NCBI RefSeq assembly: GCF_003992665.1 | Contig: NZ_RZMX01000006.1 | Coordinates: forward strand, 78,107 to 142,106 | Reading direction: 5' to 3' | Source of the DNA: Pelagibacterium montanilacus | GTDB lineage: Bacteria; Pseudomonadota; Alphaproteobacteria; Rhizobiales; Devosiaceae | DNA: 64,000 bases | In this document: positions 8,464 to 17,823 of the stretch, piece after piece | Layout: every line of letters begins with the position of its first letter | Numbering within the stretch: the first letter of the stretch is position 1 | Position numbers and translations under genes: made by a program | Notes under the pieces: generated by a model | Seen by the model: only the letters and a program-made list of their open reading frames with translations | What the model was told of the DNA's origin: nothing | The model's database searches: none

Positions 8464-9726
8464 TCAGGGAAGCCCGCCCTCGGCGCCAGCGTCGCGACGG
8501 TCATAAGCGGCGACGATGCCCCAGACCAGTCCCGTGACCAGGAACCAGTGCCTCCAGTGGTCGGTGTCGATGATGGCCGAGAGCAGGATCATCGGCACGA
8601 ATGTTCCGTATACGGGGATGAGCAGCACGCGGCTGGGGGAGGCCCGCAGCAGGGCCTTGGCACCCTTCGCCAGCGTCCAGACGACCAGCACCATATAGAC
8701 CATCCCGCCGCCCCATCCATAGGCATGGAGGACGTTGACATAGGTATTGTGCGGCTGCTCGGAGATGCGCAGATAGCCGAATTCGAGCGGGCCCAGCCCG
8801 AGCGGGTGAGTGAGCGCCAGGTCAAAGGCGTAGCCGATTCGCCCGAATCGCCCGGTCTCTCCGGAGTCATAGCTCTGGGTAAGCGCGAAACGATCCGCAA
8901 ACAGGGCCGCCACGTCCTCGACACTCAGGAGCGCCACCAGGGCAAGAGACATGGCCATCAGGCCAGCCATGGCGATGAGCAACATCCTGACCTTGTCGCG
9001 CCCCGAGGCTTCGAGGAAGAAACACAGCACGAACACCATCGCCGCAGATGCCGCGAAATGGCCCCAGGCCCCACGCGAGAAACTCAGGAATATGCCAGTG
9101 AACAGCACCAGGAACAGCACCGCATTGCGAAGCGGTAGCCGCTCACGCCCTAACAGCAGCCGCTGGAGCAGGATCATCGCCGGCAGGACGAGGAAGGGTC
9201 CGAAGACGTTGGGATCCTTGAAAAAGGCCTTGGCGCGCCCGAAGCGCAGCAGCAATTCTTCCCCGGGTATGACGCCGAGATAGGCGAGGCTGCCGACCGC
9301 CGCACTCACAACCGCGGCGGCAATATAGGCCGATCCGATCAGCCTGACATTGCGCAGTGGGGATTGGGCGACGAAATTGGCGGCGAAATAGCTGGTCAGC
9401 AGCAGGAAGACGGTGACCAGCGTGTAGATCAGCGTGGTATCGAGGTCGTTGTAGCGAACCTGGAAAACCGCGATCAGCGCAAAGGGCACGAAGCAAACGA
9501 ACATCCCGAGCAAGGGCAGGGTGCCGGGATAGACCCGGAACCCAGCAAAGATCGCGAGGCCCAGCACGGCGAGAAACAAGAGCTCGTAGGGCGCGGGTTC
9601 GATGAGGACGAAGAAGCCCGAGAATATCCAGAGCCCGATCATCACGCGCAGGAGCGTGGCCGCGCGCGCGGCCATCCACGGGCCGCCCGAGGCCCGCCCG
9701 ACCGTGGCGCCGCCGGTCGCGGTCAA
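8464..9726 (-). CDS. O-antigen ligase/polymerase family (Wzy/WaaL-like) membrane protein
   Basis: A protein of about 420 residues with ten or more membrane segments and one large periplasmic loop after the middle (FALTQSYDSGETGRFGRIGYAFDLALTHPLGLGPLEFG...QPHNTYVNVLHAYG). The H-N-x-Y in that loop is the usual mark of the Wzy_C domain. It would polymerise or transfer lipid-linked repeat units in the periplasm. The TTG start overlaps the stop of the sugar-transferase gene (TTGA), suggesting coupling; an internal ATG at 9675 is the alternative. It is the last gene of the exopolysaccharide operon on this strand. Confidence 0.85.
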   Translation of the reverse strand: MTATGGATVGRASGGPWMAARAATLLRVMIGLWIFSGFFVLIEPAPYELLFLAVLGLAIFAGFRVYPGTLPLLGMFVCFVPFALIAVFQVRYNDLDTTLIYTLVTVFLLLTSYFAANFVAQSPLRNVRLIGSAYIAAAVVSAAVGSLAYLGVIPGEELLLRFGRAKAFFKDPNVFGPFLVLPAMILLQRLLLGRERLPLRNAVLFLVLFTGIFLSFSRGAWGHFAASAAMVFVLCFFLEASGRDKVRMLLIAMAGLMAMSLALVALLSVEDVAALFADRFALTQSYDSGETGRFGRIGYAFDLALTHPLGLGPLEFGYLRISEQPHNTYVNVLHAYGWGGGMVYMVLVVWTLAKGAKALLRASPSRVLLIPVYGTFVPMILLSAIIDTDHWRHWFLVTGLVWGIVAAYDRRDAGAEGGLP

Positions 9727-11243
9727 AAGGCGTTCTCGTTCTTGGTCAGAAGCGAAACCGGTGTCATCGCCAGGATGTAGAGGTCGAGCAGAAGCGTCCA
9801 GTTTTCAATGTAGTAGAGGTCGTGGTCGACTCTCTGCATGATCTTTTCGATCGTATCGGTTTCCCCACGCCATCCGTGGATCTGCGCCCATCCCGTGATG
9901 CCGGGCTTGACCTTATGGCGCCCGAAATAGCCTTCGACGGCCTCGTGATAGAGCTTGTTGGCGGCCTTGGCCTCGAGCGCATGAGGACGCGGACCCACGA
10001 TAGAGAGTTCGCCCTTGAGGACGTTCAGGAGTTGGGGAAGCTCGTCGATCGATGTGCGCCGGATGAAGCGCCCGACCGGGGTCACACGGGGGTCTTGGCG
10101 CGTGACCAGCCGGCTCGCGGCAGCGTCGGCGGTCTCGACATACATCGAGCGGAATTTGTAGATCTCGATCAGGTTGTTGTTAAAACCATGCCGCTTCTGG
10201 CGGAAAAATACCGGCCCCTTGCTGGTGGCCTTGATCGCAATGGCTGTGCCGATCATCACCGGCATCAGCACGATCAGCGCGATGAGCGCGACGATCTTGT
10301 CGAACATCCATTTGAAAATGCGGTTCCAGTCCGAGATCGGCCTGTCGGCTATCTCGAACACGGGCAGATTGCCGATATAGGAATAGGTCTTGTCGGTGAA
10401 GCGCAGCTTGCTCATATGCGCACTCAGCCGAATGTCGACGGGCAGGATCCAGAGCTGGCGGAGCATGGTGAGCAGCCGCGCTTCGGCCGACAGCGGCATC
10501 GAAACGATGATGAGGTCGATGCGTGCGCGGCGTGAGAATCCCACGAGATCGGAGACCTTTCCCAGCTTGGGAATGCCCGCAACCACGGGCGGAGAGCGCT
10601 TCTCGTCCCGGTCGTCGAAAAGCCCCAGGAGTTCGATATCTCCGGACGAGCCGCTCTGGAGTGCGCCGATAAGGGTTTCTGCGGCCTCTCCACCGCCGAC
10701 GACGACGGTTCTGCGGCGCAACCGGCCCTGCCTGCTCCAGCGCAGCACGACGGCCCGCAAGGCGAACCGGAAGGCCACGAGGCCAACTGAGCCGGCAAGA
10801 AACCAGGTGGCCAGCCAGACGCGCGACACCAGCTCCCCGGCCTTGAAGGCATAGAGCGCGGCAACCACGAGCAGGATCACCAGCGCCCAACCGAGAAGGA
10901 CCCGCAGGCTCTGGAGATAGAGGGTGCGATACGCCGCGATGCTGTGGGTCCGGGCGACGTTAAAGGCGATGTTGGCCAGCAGCGTGGTGCCGAGTGCGAG
11001 AGGGATGTAGAGTTCGGGTTGATTGAAGTTCAGATAGAGCGCGAAGATCGCCATGCCGATGACGAACAGCACTCCCGCCTCGATCAGCTGGGCGACGCCG
11101 GCCACGACCTTGTGAGAATATCCGGACTCGACCGGTTGACTAGCGATTCCCTCGGCTGCGTCCGAGAGCTTGCCGCCTGGCGAGCCGGTTCCCGACATGT
11201 GGTCGATCACAGCCTGTTTGGTGTCCACCCGGAACATGCGCAT
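9723..11243 (-). CDS. Undecaprenyl-phosphate sugar phosphotransferase (PssY/WcaJ-type priming transferase)
   Basis: A 506-residue priming enzyme for exopolysaccharide. It has about four N-terminal membrane segments (residues 45-150), a Rossmann-like middle, and a C-terminal bacterial sugar-transferase domain after a membrane re-entrant helix. Hallmarks are GPVFFRQKRHG, FRSM, RRTSIDELPQLLNVLKGELSIVGPRP and KPGITGWAQ. It moves hexose-1-phosphate from a UDP-sugar to the lipid carrier at the inner membrane. Two ATG codons (11243 and 11237) share the GGATAGGT ribosome site. It lies between the GT4 gene and the ligase gene. Confidence 0.92.
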   Translation of the reverse strand: MRMFRVDTKQAVIDHMSGTGSPGGKLSDAAEGIASQPVESGYSHKVVAGVAQLIEAGVLFVIGMAIFALYLNFNQPELYIPLALGTTLLANIAFNVARTHSIAAYRTLYLQSLRVLLGWALVILLVVAALYAFKAGELVSRVWLATWFLAGSVGLVAFRFALRAVVLRWSRQGRLRRRTVVVGGGEAAETLIGALQSGSSGDIELLGLFDDRDEKRSPPVVAGIPKLGKVSDLVGFSRRARIDLIIVSMPLSAEARLLTMLRQLWILPVDIRLSAHMSKLRFTDKTYSYIGNLPVFEIADRPISDWNRIFKWMFDKIVALIALIVLMPVMIGTAIAIKATSKGPVFFRQKRHGFNNNLIEIYKFRSMYVETADAAASRLVTRQDPRVTPVGRFIRRTSIDELPQLLNVLKGELSIVGPRPHALEAKAANKLYHEAVEGYFGRHKVKPGITGWAQIHGWRGETDTIEKIMQRVDHDLYYIENWTLLLDLYILAMTPVSLLTKNENAF

Positions 11244-11316
11244 ACCTATCCTTTCGCTTGCGGACTGTAGGTGCGCAGGTATGAAAACTCGGTGAAATCC
11301 GGTGTTAAATGACCAT

Positions 11317-12432
11317 TCACGCGCTCGCGATGACGCGGGTGTAAACGGCCTCTATCCCGCCTGCCATGCGGTCGAGTGTAAAGGCATTGCGAACGTGATC
11401 GAGACGGGCTTCGGTCCGCGCGCGCTGGGCGTGCTGGCGGGCAAGAGCCTCATTGAGCGCGGCGCCCAGGGCGTCACGGTCATCGGGCGGAACGAGTGTG
11501 TCGCGCGTGGGGCCGAAGATTTCCGGGATGCCGCCAACATCGGTTGCCACGACAGGCCTGCCCGCCGCTGCGGCTTCCATGACCACGTAAGGCAGCGATT
11601 CGGCGCGCGAAGGGACCACCACGCAATGGCCCATGGCAAAGACGGCACGGGCGGGCTGGACGCCCACGAAGCGGACCCGTTCCGCCAGTCCCAGCTCTTC
11701 CGTCATGGCTCTGAGCCGGTCCGCATCCGGTCCGTCACCCGCCACGGTCAGCGTAGCGGGGCGGCCATCGGGCCTGACAAGGGGAGCGAGCGCCCCCAGC
11801 AGCAGGTCCAGGCCCTTGAGCATGCGCAATTCGCCGATGAAGACGAAGTCGGTCCCATCGGCGTCCAGCGTTACTGGCTCGAACTCTCCTGGCCGCAGGC
11901 CGTTGTGGATAACCGTCCCGCGCGTCGATGGATCGGCGACCTTTGCCGCATAGGCCGTCCGGGCGTGATGGCTCTCAAATATCAGGGCATCGGTCCGCCC
12001 GAGAAGGGCCTTTTCGAGCTGCAGGAATGTCCAGCCGGAGGCCGTTCGCGGGTCGTAGTGCAGAACGCCGCCATGTGGGGTGTAAACGACCCTGACCTGC
12101 TCCTGGGATAATGCGGCCAGCCGCGCCATGAAGCCGCCTTTTGCGCCATGGCCATGCACGATCCCGACGCCCAGCTTCCGGGCGAGCCTGGCGATCCTGA
12201 TGGGTGTGATGGCATCTGCAAGCCCCAGCACCCTGGGGATGGGAAGGCGATGGATCCCCAGCGTCGCGTGGGCGCCAAGCGCAGTCAGACGCCCCTCTGT
12301 GGCGGCGTTGCCCGTGCTTTCATCCACGACCACGCCAACGTCGTGACCGCGCGATGCGAGCGCTTCGGTGAGATCGGCAACGTGTCTAAACAGCCCGCCG
12401 ACCGGCGCGCGCATGACGTGAAGAATGCGCAT
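11317..12432 (-). CDS. Glycosyltransferase family 4
   Basis: A 371-residue GT-B enzyme. The N-terminus MRILHVMRAPVGGLFRHV is the GT4 GG-loop. The C-terminal donor site carries VVPSRAESLPYVVMEAAAAGRPVVATDVGGIPE with the E-x7-E spacing of retaining transferases. It would add a sugar to the lipid-linked exopolysaccharide unit on the cytoplasmic side. It starts eight bases after the export-protein gene and is in the same operon. Sugar and linkage cannot be deduced. Confidence 0.9.
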   Translation of the reverse strand: MRILHVMRAPVGGLFRHVADLTEALASRGHDVGVVVDESTGNAATEGRLTALGAHATLGIHRLPIPRVLGLADAITPIRIARLARKLGVGIVHGHGAKGGFMARLAALSQEQVRVVYTPHGGVLHYDPRTASGWTFLQLEKALLGRTDALIFESHHARTAYAAKVADPSTRGTVIHNGLRPGEFEPVTLDADGTDFVFIGELRMLKGLDLLLGALAPLVRPDGRPATLTVAGDGPDADRLRAMTEELGLAERVRFVGVQPARAVFAMGHCVVVPSRAESLPYVVMEAAAAGRPVVATDVGGIPEIFGPTRDTLVPPDDRDALGAALNEALARQHAQRARTEARLDHVRNAFTLDRMAGGIEAVYTRVIASA

Positions 12433-12440
12433 GGAGCGGC

Positions 12441-12995
12441 CTAAAGCCAGCGTTCTGAGATGACGATCGTGTCGCCGGGCTGGATGGGGAAGTCGAGTCC
12501 GACATTGCCTCGGACCATCTCTTCGCCCTGCCGGCGATAAACCGTCGCGTTGGTCTGGTTCGCTGTGTCGGAATACCCCCCGGCAGCGCTGACCGCAGCA
12601 CGGACGGTCATGCCGTAGACATAGGGGAGCTGGCCAGCGCTGGCGATTGCACCCTGAATGAAAAAAGGACGATACTCAGCAACTTCCACCGCGACATTCG
12701 GGCTGCGCATCAACCCGTTGGCCAGCGCGGATGTGATCCGGGCGGCCGCGGCTTCCGTCGTGATTCCACGGGCCGAGACGGTTCCGACGAGCGGCATGGC
12801 GATGTCGCCGGCATCGTCGATGCGGTAGGTGTTAGTGAGTTCCTCGTCGCCGTAGACCGAGACGCGGACCACATCGCCCGAATCGAGCCTGTAGGGCCCG
12901 GCCTGCTCGACGAGATAGGTGGCAGGGCCATTATGTGCGCACGCGGAAGCGAATGCGACGAGGCAGAGCGCGATCGCCATTCTCAAGATGTGCAT
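12441..12995 (-). CDS. Polysaccharide export outer-membrane lipoprotein (Wza/ExoF-type, short)
   Basis: A 184-residue lipoprotein starting MHILRMAIALCLVAFASAC, with a lipobox cysteine near residue 20. A Poly_export domain follows (PYRLDSGDVVRVSVYGDEELT) and then a SLBB repeat (FFIQGAIASAGQLPYVYGMTV). Members of this family form the outer-membrane exit channel for Wzy-dependent polysaccharide. It is much shorter than Wza, as is usual for rhizobial ExoF/GumB forms. The ATG at 12995 has GCAGGT upstream; longer starts lack one. It is divergent from the co-polymerase gene, sharing the 164-base promoter region. Confidence 0.9.
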   Translation of the reverse strand: MHILRMAIALCLVAFASACAHNGPATYLVEQAGPYRLDSGDVVRVSVYGDEELTNTYRIDDAGDIAMPLVGTVSARGITTEAAAARITSALANGLMRSPNVAVEVAEYRPFFIQGAIASAGQLPYVYGMTVRAAVSAAGGYSDTANQTNATVYRRQGEEMVRGNVGLDFPIQPGDTIVISERWL

Positions 12996-13159
12996 TTCGG
13001 CTACCTGCAGACTTAACCCGACGGCCAAGCTCGCATTTCATGGTTAAGAACTGATTATCACGCCCTCTGGCGGGCTCGCTTAACCGATTGCTTACCATGT
13101 GGGGGCCATAAGCAGGAGCCGGTGTCCTACTCTGCGGCAGCAATCCAAGAGGGAACGCG

Positions 13160-15232
13160 ATGTCCGCTTCCGATTTCCGTCAATCACCGGATGCGAGTAT
13201 CGACCTCGGTGCCGTTGCGCGCGCAATCCTGCGCCGACTGCCCGGCATTATCCTTTTCACACTGGTTCTGTGCGGGCTCACCTATGCGGGCCTCAACTTC
13301 CTGCCGCGTCAGTACGAATCCAGCGCCAGCCTGCTTGTCGAGCCGCGACTGAACTCGTTCACGCGCGCAACAACGGATACAACGACAAGCCTTCTGATAG
13401 ATGATGCCCTGGTGGCCAGCCAAGTGGAGTTGATCAAGGCGCGCGATACGATCACTGATGCGATCGAAATTGGCGGGCTTGCCAATGAGCCGGCTCTGGC
13501 ACCATCCCGTGGGCCTTTCGGTTTGCTCGGGCGGGGCGATAATCCGAGCGAGAATGCACTTGTCGGAGCAATAAGCGAAGATCTTCGGGTCGTCCAGGAG
13601 CGGTCCTCGCGTCTCGTAACGATCACGTTCCGGTCCACTGACCCCGAAATCGCTGCGCGCGTGGCCAATGCCGTGGCGCAGGCCCATATCGGCCGGCGGG
13701 CAGGCCAGCAGATCAGCGACACAATCGATGCAACGGCCTGGCTCGAACGCGAGATTTCGGACCTGCGGTCGCGCGTTGCTGAAGCCGAGGGCAGCGTAGC
13801 CGAATTCCGCGTGGCCAATGATTTGTTTTTGGGCTCCAACAGCACCAGCCTCGTCGACCAGCAGCTCTCCGAGCTTTCCACTCAGATCACCGCCACTGCA
13901 GAGCGGCGCAATGCGGCGCAATCGAGGGCAGAGCTTATCAGGAGTCTCCTTGATTCCGGCCAGTCGGTGTCCGGTGTCAGCGATGTGCAGGGCAATGCGA
14001 TCGTCCAGCAACTCAGCCAGGACAAGGCGCGCCTGCAGGGCGAGCGCGCCGAGCGGTCCGCCACGCTGTTATCCAATCACCCATCGATCCGGGCGCTCGA
14101 TGCCCAGATCAACGAGATCGACGCCCAGATCGCCGAAGAGGGGCGCCGGGTGGCCGACGCGCTCGATGTGCAGGCGAGGATCGAAGCCGATCTGCAGGGA
14201 TCGCTGCAAGCCGATCTCGAGCAACTCAAGTTGACCGCCGGAACGGCCACCCGCGACGGAGTTTCGCTGGCCGAACTCGAGCGCGAGGCGACGGCACAGC
14301 GTGAGTTGCTCAACGCCTATCTGATCCGCTTCAGCGAGGCACGTGCCCGCAGCGAAAACGAATCCGTGCTGCCCGACGTGCGGCTGGTCAGCGCCGCCGC
14401 CATATCCAGCTCGCCGGTCTTCCCGCGGACGACGCTGACATTGCTTGCGGTATTGCTCGGGGCGGTCACGCTTCAGGTCGGAGCCATCATCTTTGCGGAG
14501 CTGCTTTCGGGCCGCGCTCTTGTGGAAAACCGTGGCGGTCCGCGGGGCGGCGGAGTTGGAGGCCCATCAGGCGACCGAGCTGATGCGCCAGAGCCTGAAC
14601 TGAGGACCGAACCCGGTCCGGCGGCCGACGTAGTGCCCTCGATCTTACCCGGAAAACCGGCCGTGGCCGTGGCGACTCCGGCCCGCCGCGCGTTCGACGA
14701 CATCGAAGAGATCGCCGCGCGGCTGCAGGCCGATGGCGAGCGGCGCATCGTTATCGCGTCGATGGGCAACGACAAGGATGGGCGTGCCTTTGCAGAGCGC
14801 CTGTCGGCCCGTCTGGTTCGGGACGGGCTGAGCGTGGCCGAAGTGGATGCCGCAAGCCGCGTGCAGGGCCTCGAGCTCGGGCTGAGCGATCTGTGCGCCG
14901 AGGAAGCCGATTTCGGCGATGTGGTCTATCGCGACAAGGACGACAGGTTCGCCTTCGTGCCCTGGGGGCAGACCGCTGCCCTGCCTCGGCACACCCGTGC
15001 CCCGGGAACGCTTGTGGATGCGCTTGCCGATATCTACGAGATGGTCATCGTGGTAACGGGCAAGCTGGGCGTGTCCTCCACCCTGCCGCTGTTTGCGGAC
15101 GAGCAATCGGGTTGCCTTGTGCTTGTCTCCGGGGCAGAGGATGGCGAAGACATCAGGGTCGAGGTCGAGGCGCTCGGATTTGGCACTGTGCGCACAGCCC
15201 GCTGGCGTGAGCGCCAGTCCGACGTTGCCTGA
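13160..15232 (+). CDS. Polysaccharide co-polymerase (GumC/Wzc-like) with degenerate kinase domain
   Basis: A 690-residue inner-membrane protein that would set chain length and link polymerisation with export. A Wzz domain starts after a cytoplasmic stub (membrane helix 1 about residues 29-50), a long coiled coil occupies residues 190-400, and helix 2 lies at about 420-448. The C-terminal 165 residues align in position with BY-kinases. Where a Walker A is expected (near residue 530) the sequence reads ASMGNDKDGRAFAE, with no GKT/S, and there is no tyrosine-rich tail. It is therefore probably a non-catalytic scaffold. It is divergent from the export lipoprotein and followed by a deacetylase. 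Confidence 0.87.
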   Translation: MSASDFRQSPDASIDLGAVARAILRRLPGIILFTLVLCGLTYAGLNFLPRQYESSASLLVEPRLNSFTRATTDTTTSLLIDDALVASQVELIKARDTITDAIEIGGLANEPALAPSRGPFGLLGRGDNPSENALVGAISEDLRVVQERSSRLVTITFRSTDPEIAARVANAVAQAHIGRRAGQQISDTIDATAWLEREISDLRSRVAEAEGSVAEFRVANDLFLGSNSTSLVDQQLSELSTQITATAERRNAAQSRAELIRSLLDSGQSVSGVSDVQGNAIVQQLSQDKARLQGERAERSATLLSNHPSIRALDAQINEIDAQIAEEGRRVADALDVQARIEADLQGSLQADLEQLKLTAGTATRDGVSLAELEREATAQRELLNAYLIRFSEARARSENESVLPDVRLVSAAAISSSPVFPRTTLTLLAVLLGAVTLQVGAIIFAELLSGRALVENRGGPRGGGVGGPSGDRADAPEPELRTEPGPAADVVPSILPGKPAVAVATPARRAFDDIEEIAARLQADGERRIVIASMGNDKDGRAFAERLSARLVRDGLSVAEVDAASRVQGLELGLSDLCAEEADFGDVVYRDKDDRFAFVPWGQTAALPRHTRAPGTLVDALADIYEMVIVVTGKLGVSSTLPLFADEQSGCLVLVSGAEDGEDIRVEVEALGFGTVRTARWRERQSDVA

Positions 15233-15262
15233 TCCGTCCCGTCCCGCCGACCGGAGAATGTC

Positions 15263-16297
15263 ATGTCGCGCTACAGCATCTACCGGATGGCGTTCGAGGC
15301 GCTTGCGCGCATCAATGCAGGGCCGGCGATCCGCAAGCTGTCGCGCGCGCGGGGGGTGATCTGGACGCTCCATCGCGTTCTGCCCGAGGCGCCCGAAGCC
15401 TTCGCGCCCAACGCCATTCTCCAGGTGACACCCGATTTTCTGGAGGCGGCGATCATAAAGGCCCGTGAAAGCGGGTTCGATATCGTGGACATGGACGAGG
15501 CGGCGCGCCGGATTAAGGCGGAACCGCCCGAGCGGCCCTTCGTGGTCCTGACCTTCGATGATGCCTATCGCGACAATCTCGTTCACGCCCTGCCGGTCCT
15601 CAGGCGCCAGAATGCGCCCTTTACCCTTTATGTCCCGACCGCGCTCGTGGACGGGGAAGGCGAAGTCTGGTGGCAGGCGCTCGAGGACATGGTCTCTGCC
15701 AATAACGTGGTTGTGGCGCCCGGCGCTTCTGGACCGCGGTACATGGACACGGGGACCCTCGAGCAGAAAGAGCGCGTCTACGGGGCGCTTTATGCCGAAT
15801 GCCGCGCCATGCCCGAACACAAGCGGGTGGGGATGATTGCGGAGATGGCCGCGGATCATGACCTTGATCTGGCGGCCCATTGTCGGTCCCTGATCATGGA
15901 TTGGGACGAATTGCAGACCTTTGCGCGGGAGCCCCTGTGCACGCTCGGGGCGCACACGGTGCACCACTTCGAGCTCGCCAAGCTCAGCGCCGCCGAGGCG
16001 CGGGTGGAGATCGAACAGTCCGCCAACGTGCTGTCGGCGGCCTTCGGTGTGCGGCCCGTGCACCTTTCCTATCCCATAGGTGCCAAGGTTTCGGCGGGGC
16101 CGCGCGAATTCGCCATCGCGGGCGATCTGGGGTTCGAAACCGCTGTAACCACGCGTCCCGGTGGCCTATATGCCACCCATCGCCAAACGATGACCGCCTT
16201 GCCCCGGATATCGCTCAATGGGCGGTTCCAGGACCCCCGCTATCTCGATGTCTTTTTGACCGGCGCCATCTTCACGCTGCAGGCGGGCAGGGGCTGA
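15263..16297 (+). CDS. Polysaccharide deacetylase (NodB-homology, CE4)
   Basis: A 344-residue protein with the CE4 core. The metal-binding Asp pair is in LTFDDAYRD (residue 97 onward), the histidine motif is AHTVHH (about residues 230-235), and SYPIGA is a late motif. No signal peptide is evident, so it may act on the lipid-linked unit in the cytoplasm or be exported another way. It lies 30 bases downstream of the co-polymerase gene and belongs to the exopolysaccharide locus, suggesting that the polymer or its precursor loses acetyl groups. Confidence 0.88.
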   Translation: MSRYSIYRMAFEALARINAGPAIRKLSRARGVIWTLHRVLPEAPEAFAPNAILQVTPDFLEAAIIKARESGFDIVDMDEAARRIKAEPPERPFVVLTFDDAYRDNLVHALPVLRRQNAPFTLYVPTALVDGEGEVWWQALEDMVSANNVVVAPGASGPRYMDTGTLEQKERVYGALYAECRAMPEHKRVGMIAEMAADHDLDLAAHCRSLIMDWDELQTFAREPLCTLGAHTVHHFELAKLSAAEARVEIEQSANVLSAAFGVRPVHLSYPIGAKVSAGPREFAIAGDLGFETAVTTRPGGLYATHRQTMTALPRISLNGRFQDPRYLDVFLTGAIFTLQAGRG

Positions 16298-16300
16298 GGA

Positions 16301-16504
16301 TCAGTCTGGCCGCGCCATCCAGCGGATGATGGGCATGGCCGGCAGAATCCAGGCGAGTCCCATGAGAACGAAGAAGACGAGATGGACCAATGCATGGGCG
16401 CCCACAAGGAGCAGCTCGTAGAGCCACATGCCCAGAACGGTCCAGACGACCAGCGTGACGAGCGTGAGAATGGTTCCCACGGCCTTGCGTTGTCTCTGGG
16501 TCAA
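16301..16504 (-). CDS. DUF2842 small membrane protein
   Basis: A 67-residue protein with two membrane helices (TILTLVTLVVWTVLGMWLYE and LVHLVFFVLMGLAWILPAM) and a basic N-terminus TQRQRKAVG, matching the DUF2842 family common in alphaproteobacteria. The start is taken as TTG at 16504, because GGAG stands six bases upstream and the family begins there; the longer open frame is not supported. It ends four bases from the deacetylase gene and is divergent from ctaA, next to which DUF2842 is often found. Function unknown. Confidence 0.78.
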   Translation of the reverse strand: MTQRQRKAVGTILTLVTLVVWTVLGMWLYELLLVGAHALVHLVFFVLMGLAWILPAMPIIRWMARPD

Positions 16505-16587
16505 TAGGGGCTCCGGCCTGCGGCGATTGTGAACATTGCATTGGCTCGAGGTTGGCTTTAGCAGTTCCGCCAGTTTAGACAAACCGG

Positions 16588-17661
16588 GTGTCATCCGTGA
16601 GCACGCTTTCCGTCGCAGCCCCTGCAATGGATACCGACCGGCTCAAGCCGGTTCGCATCTGGCTCTATGTGCTGGCGGCGTTCGTTCTGGTCATGGTCTT
16701 TGTCGGCGGCGCCACCCGGCTGACGGAATCAGGCCTTTCGATCACGGCCTGGAAACCCATTTCAGGGATTATCCCGCCGCTCTCGGACGCCGACTGGCAG
16801 GCCGAGTTCGAGGCCTACCGGCAGATCCCGCAATACCAGCAGGAATTCGCCGGCTGGATGGGTGTCGAGGAGTTCAAGCTCATCTTCTGGTGGGAATGGA
16901 TCCACCGGTTCCTGGGCCGGATGCTGGGCTTTGCCTTCGCCATTCCCTTCGTGATCTTCCTCGTCCAGAAGCGCATTCCCGGCTCACTTGCCGCGCCGCT
17001 CGCCGGCCTGTTTGTGCTGGGTGGGTTCCAGGGACTGCTGGGCTGGTGGATGGTGTCCTCGGGCCTGAGCGAGCTGACCTCGGTTTCCCAGTACAGGCTT
17101 GCCGCGCATCTGAGCGCGGCCTGCGTGCTGCTGCTGGCTTTGGTGGGCGTGGCCCGGTCGATCAGCCCGCCGGTGGAGACGCGCATCGCTGTGCCGCGCG
17201 GCTGGACCTATGCGGTGTGGGGACTGCTTGCACTCTTGTTCCTGCAGATCGTGTTCGGTGCCTTCGTGGCGGGTCTGGACGCAGGGCATTCGCACAACAC
17301 CTGGCCGCTCATGAACGGTGCGCTTGTGCCGGCGGGCCTCATGGGGATCGACCCGGCGTGGCGGAGCCTTTTCGAGGACGTGATGACCGTGCAGTTCGTC
17401 CACCGGATGATCGCCTATGCGATCGTGCTCTATGTGGGCGTGATGGTCTGGGTCGGCGCCAGGCGCGTGGGACTGGAAGGGGTGCACGGCTGGATGGGGC
17501 GGATCGCGTTGATGACGCTGTTGCAGGTCGTTCTGGGGATCGCCACGCTGCTGACGCTGGTGAACATCCCCCTCGCGCTAGCCCACCAGATCCTCGGCTT
17601 CATGCTGATCGCCATGGTCATGGGCTATATCATTGACATGCGCAGGGTTTCTGCGCGGTAA
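16588..17661 (+). CDS. ctaA: Heme A synthase
   Basis: CtaA oxidises the C8 methyl of heme O to formyl, giving heme A for aa3-type cytochrome oxidase at the inner membrane. The 357-residue protein has eight membrane segments. The four conserved heme-ligand histidines are seen in WIHRFLG, AHLSAA, VHRMIAY and AHQILGF, and the N-terminal GGATRLTESGLSI motif is present. This is the long (group 2) alphaproteobacterial form. GTG starts exist at 16588 and 16597; the first is used. It stands alone. Confidence 0.95.
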   Translation: MSSVSTLSVAAPAMDTDRLKPVRIWLYVLAAFVLVMVFVGGATRLTESGLSITAWKPISGIIPPLSDADWQAEFEAYRQIPQYQQEFAGWMGVEEFKLIFWWEWIHRFLGRMLGFAFAIPFVIFLVQKRIPGSLAAPLAGLFVLGGFQGLLGWWMVSSGLSELTSVSQYRLAAHLSAACVLLLALVGVARSISPPVETRIAVPRGWTYAVWGLLALLFLQIVFGAFVAGLDAGHSHNTWPLMNGALVPAGLMGIDPAWRSLFEDVMTVQFVHRMIAYAIVLYVGVMVWVGARRVGLEGVHGWMGRIALMTLLQVVLGIATLLTLVNIPLALAHQILGFMLIAMVMGYIIDMRRVSAR

Positions 17662-17712
17662 AATGATACCGCAATCGCAAGCCTATGAAAACGTTGACGA
17701 AAATATTTGCGC

Positions 17713-17741
17713 TTGACGGTGGTGTCGCGTCTCGCTAATAC
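17713..17741 (+). promoter_or_regulatory. Housekeeping sigma-factor promoter of rplM-rpsI
   Basis: TTGACG at 17713-17718 is followed after exactly 17 bases by TAATAC at 17736-17741. This near-consensus pair lies about 80 bases before the rplM start, leaving a leader of roughly 75 nt. Confidence 0.82.
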
Positions 17742-17823
17742 GCCGCCGACACATCGCTCCACGATTGTGACACGGGCCGCTCCAGCGTGAGCGGTTTGTC
17801 ATATCTGCCAGGGAAACCGAACC

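Noticed and set aside
13079..13094. TTAACCGATTGCTTAC in the exopolysaccharide divergent region as a CtrA box
   Set aside because: The spacing and second half-site do not fit the consensus.
14645..16063. 472-codon frame on the complement over the co-polymerase and deacetylase genes
   Set aside because: No domain, no ribosome site, and both genes on the plus strand have clear motifs.
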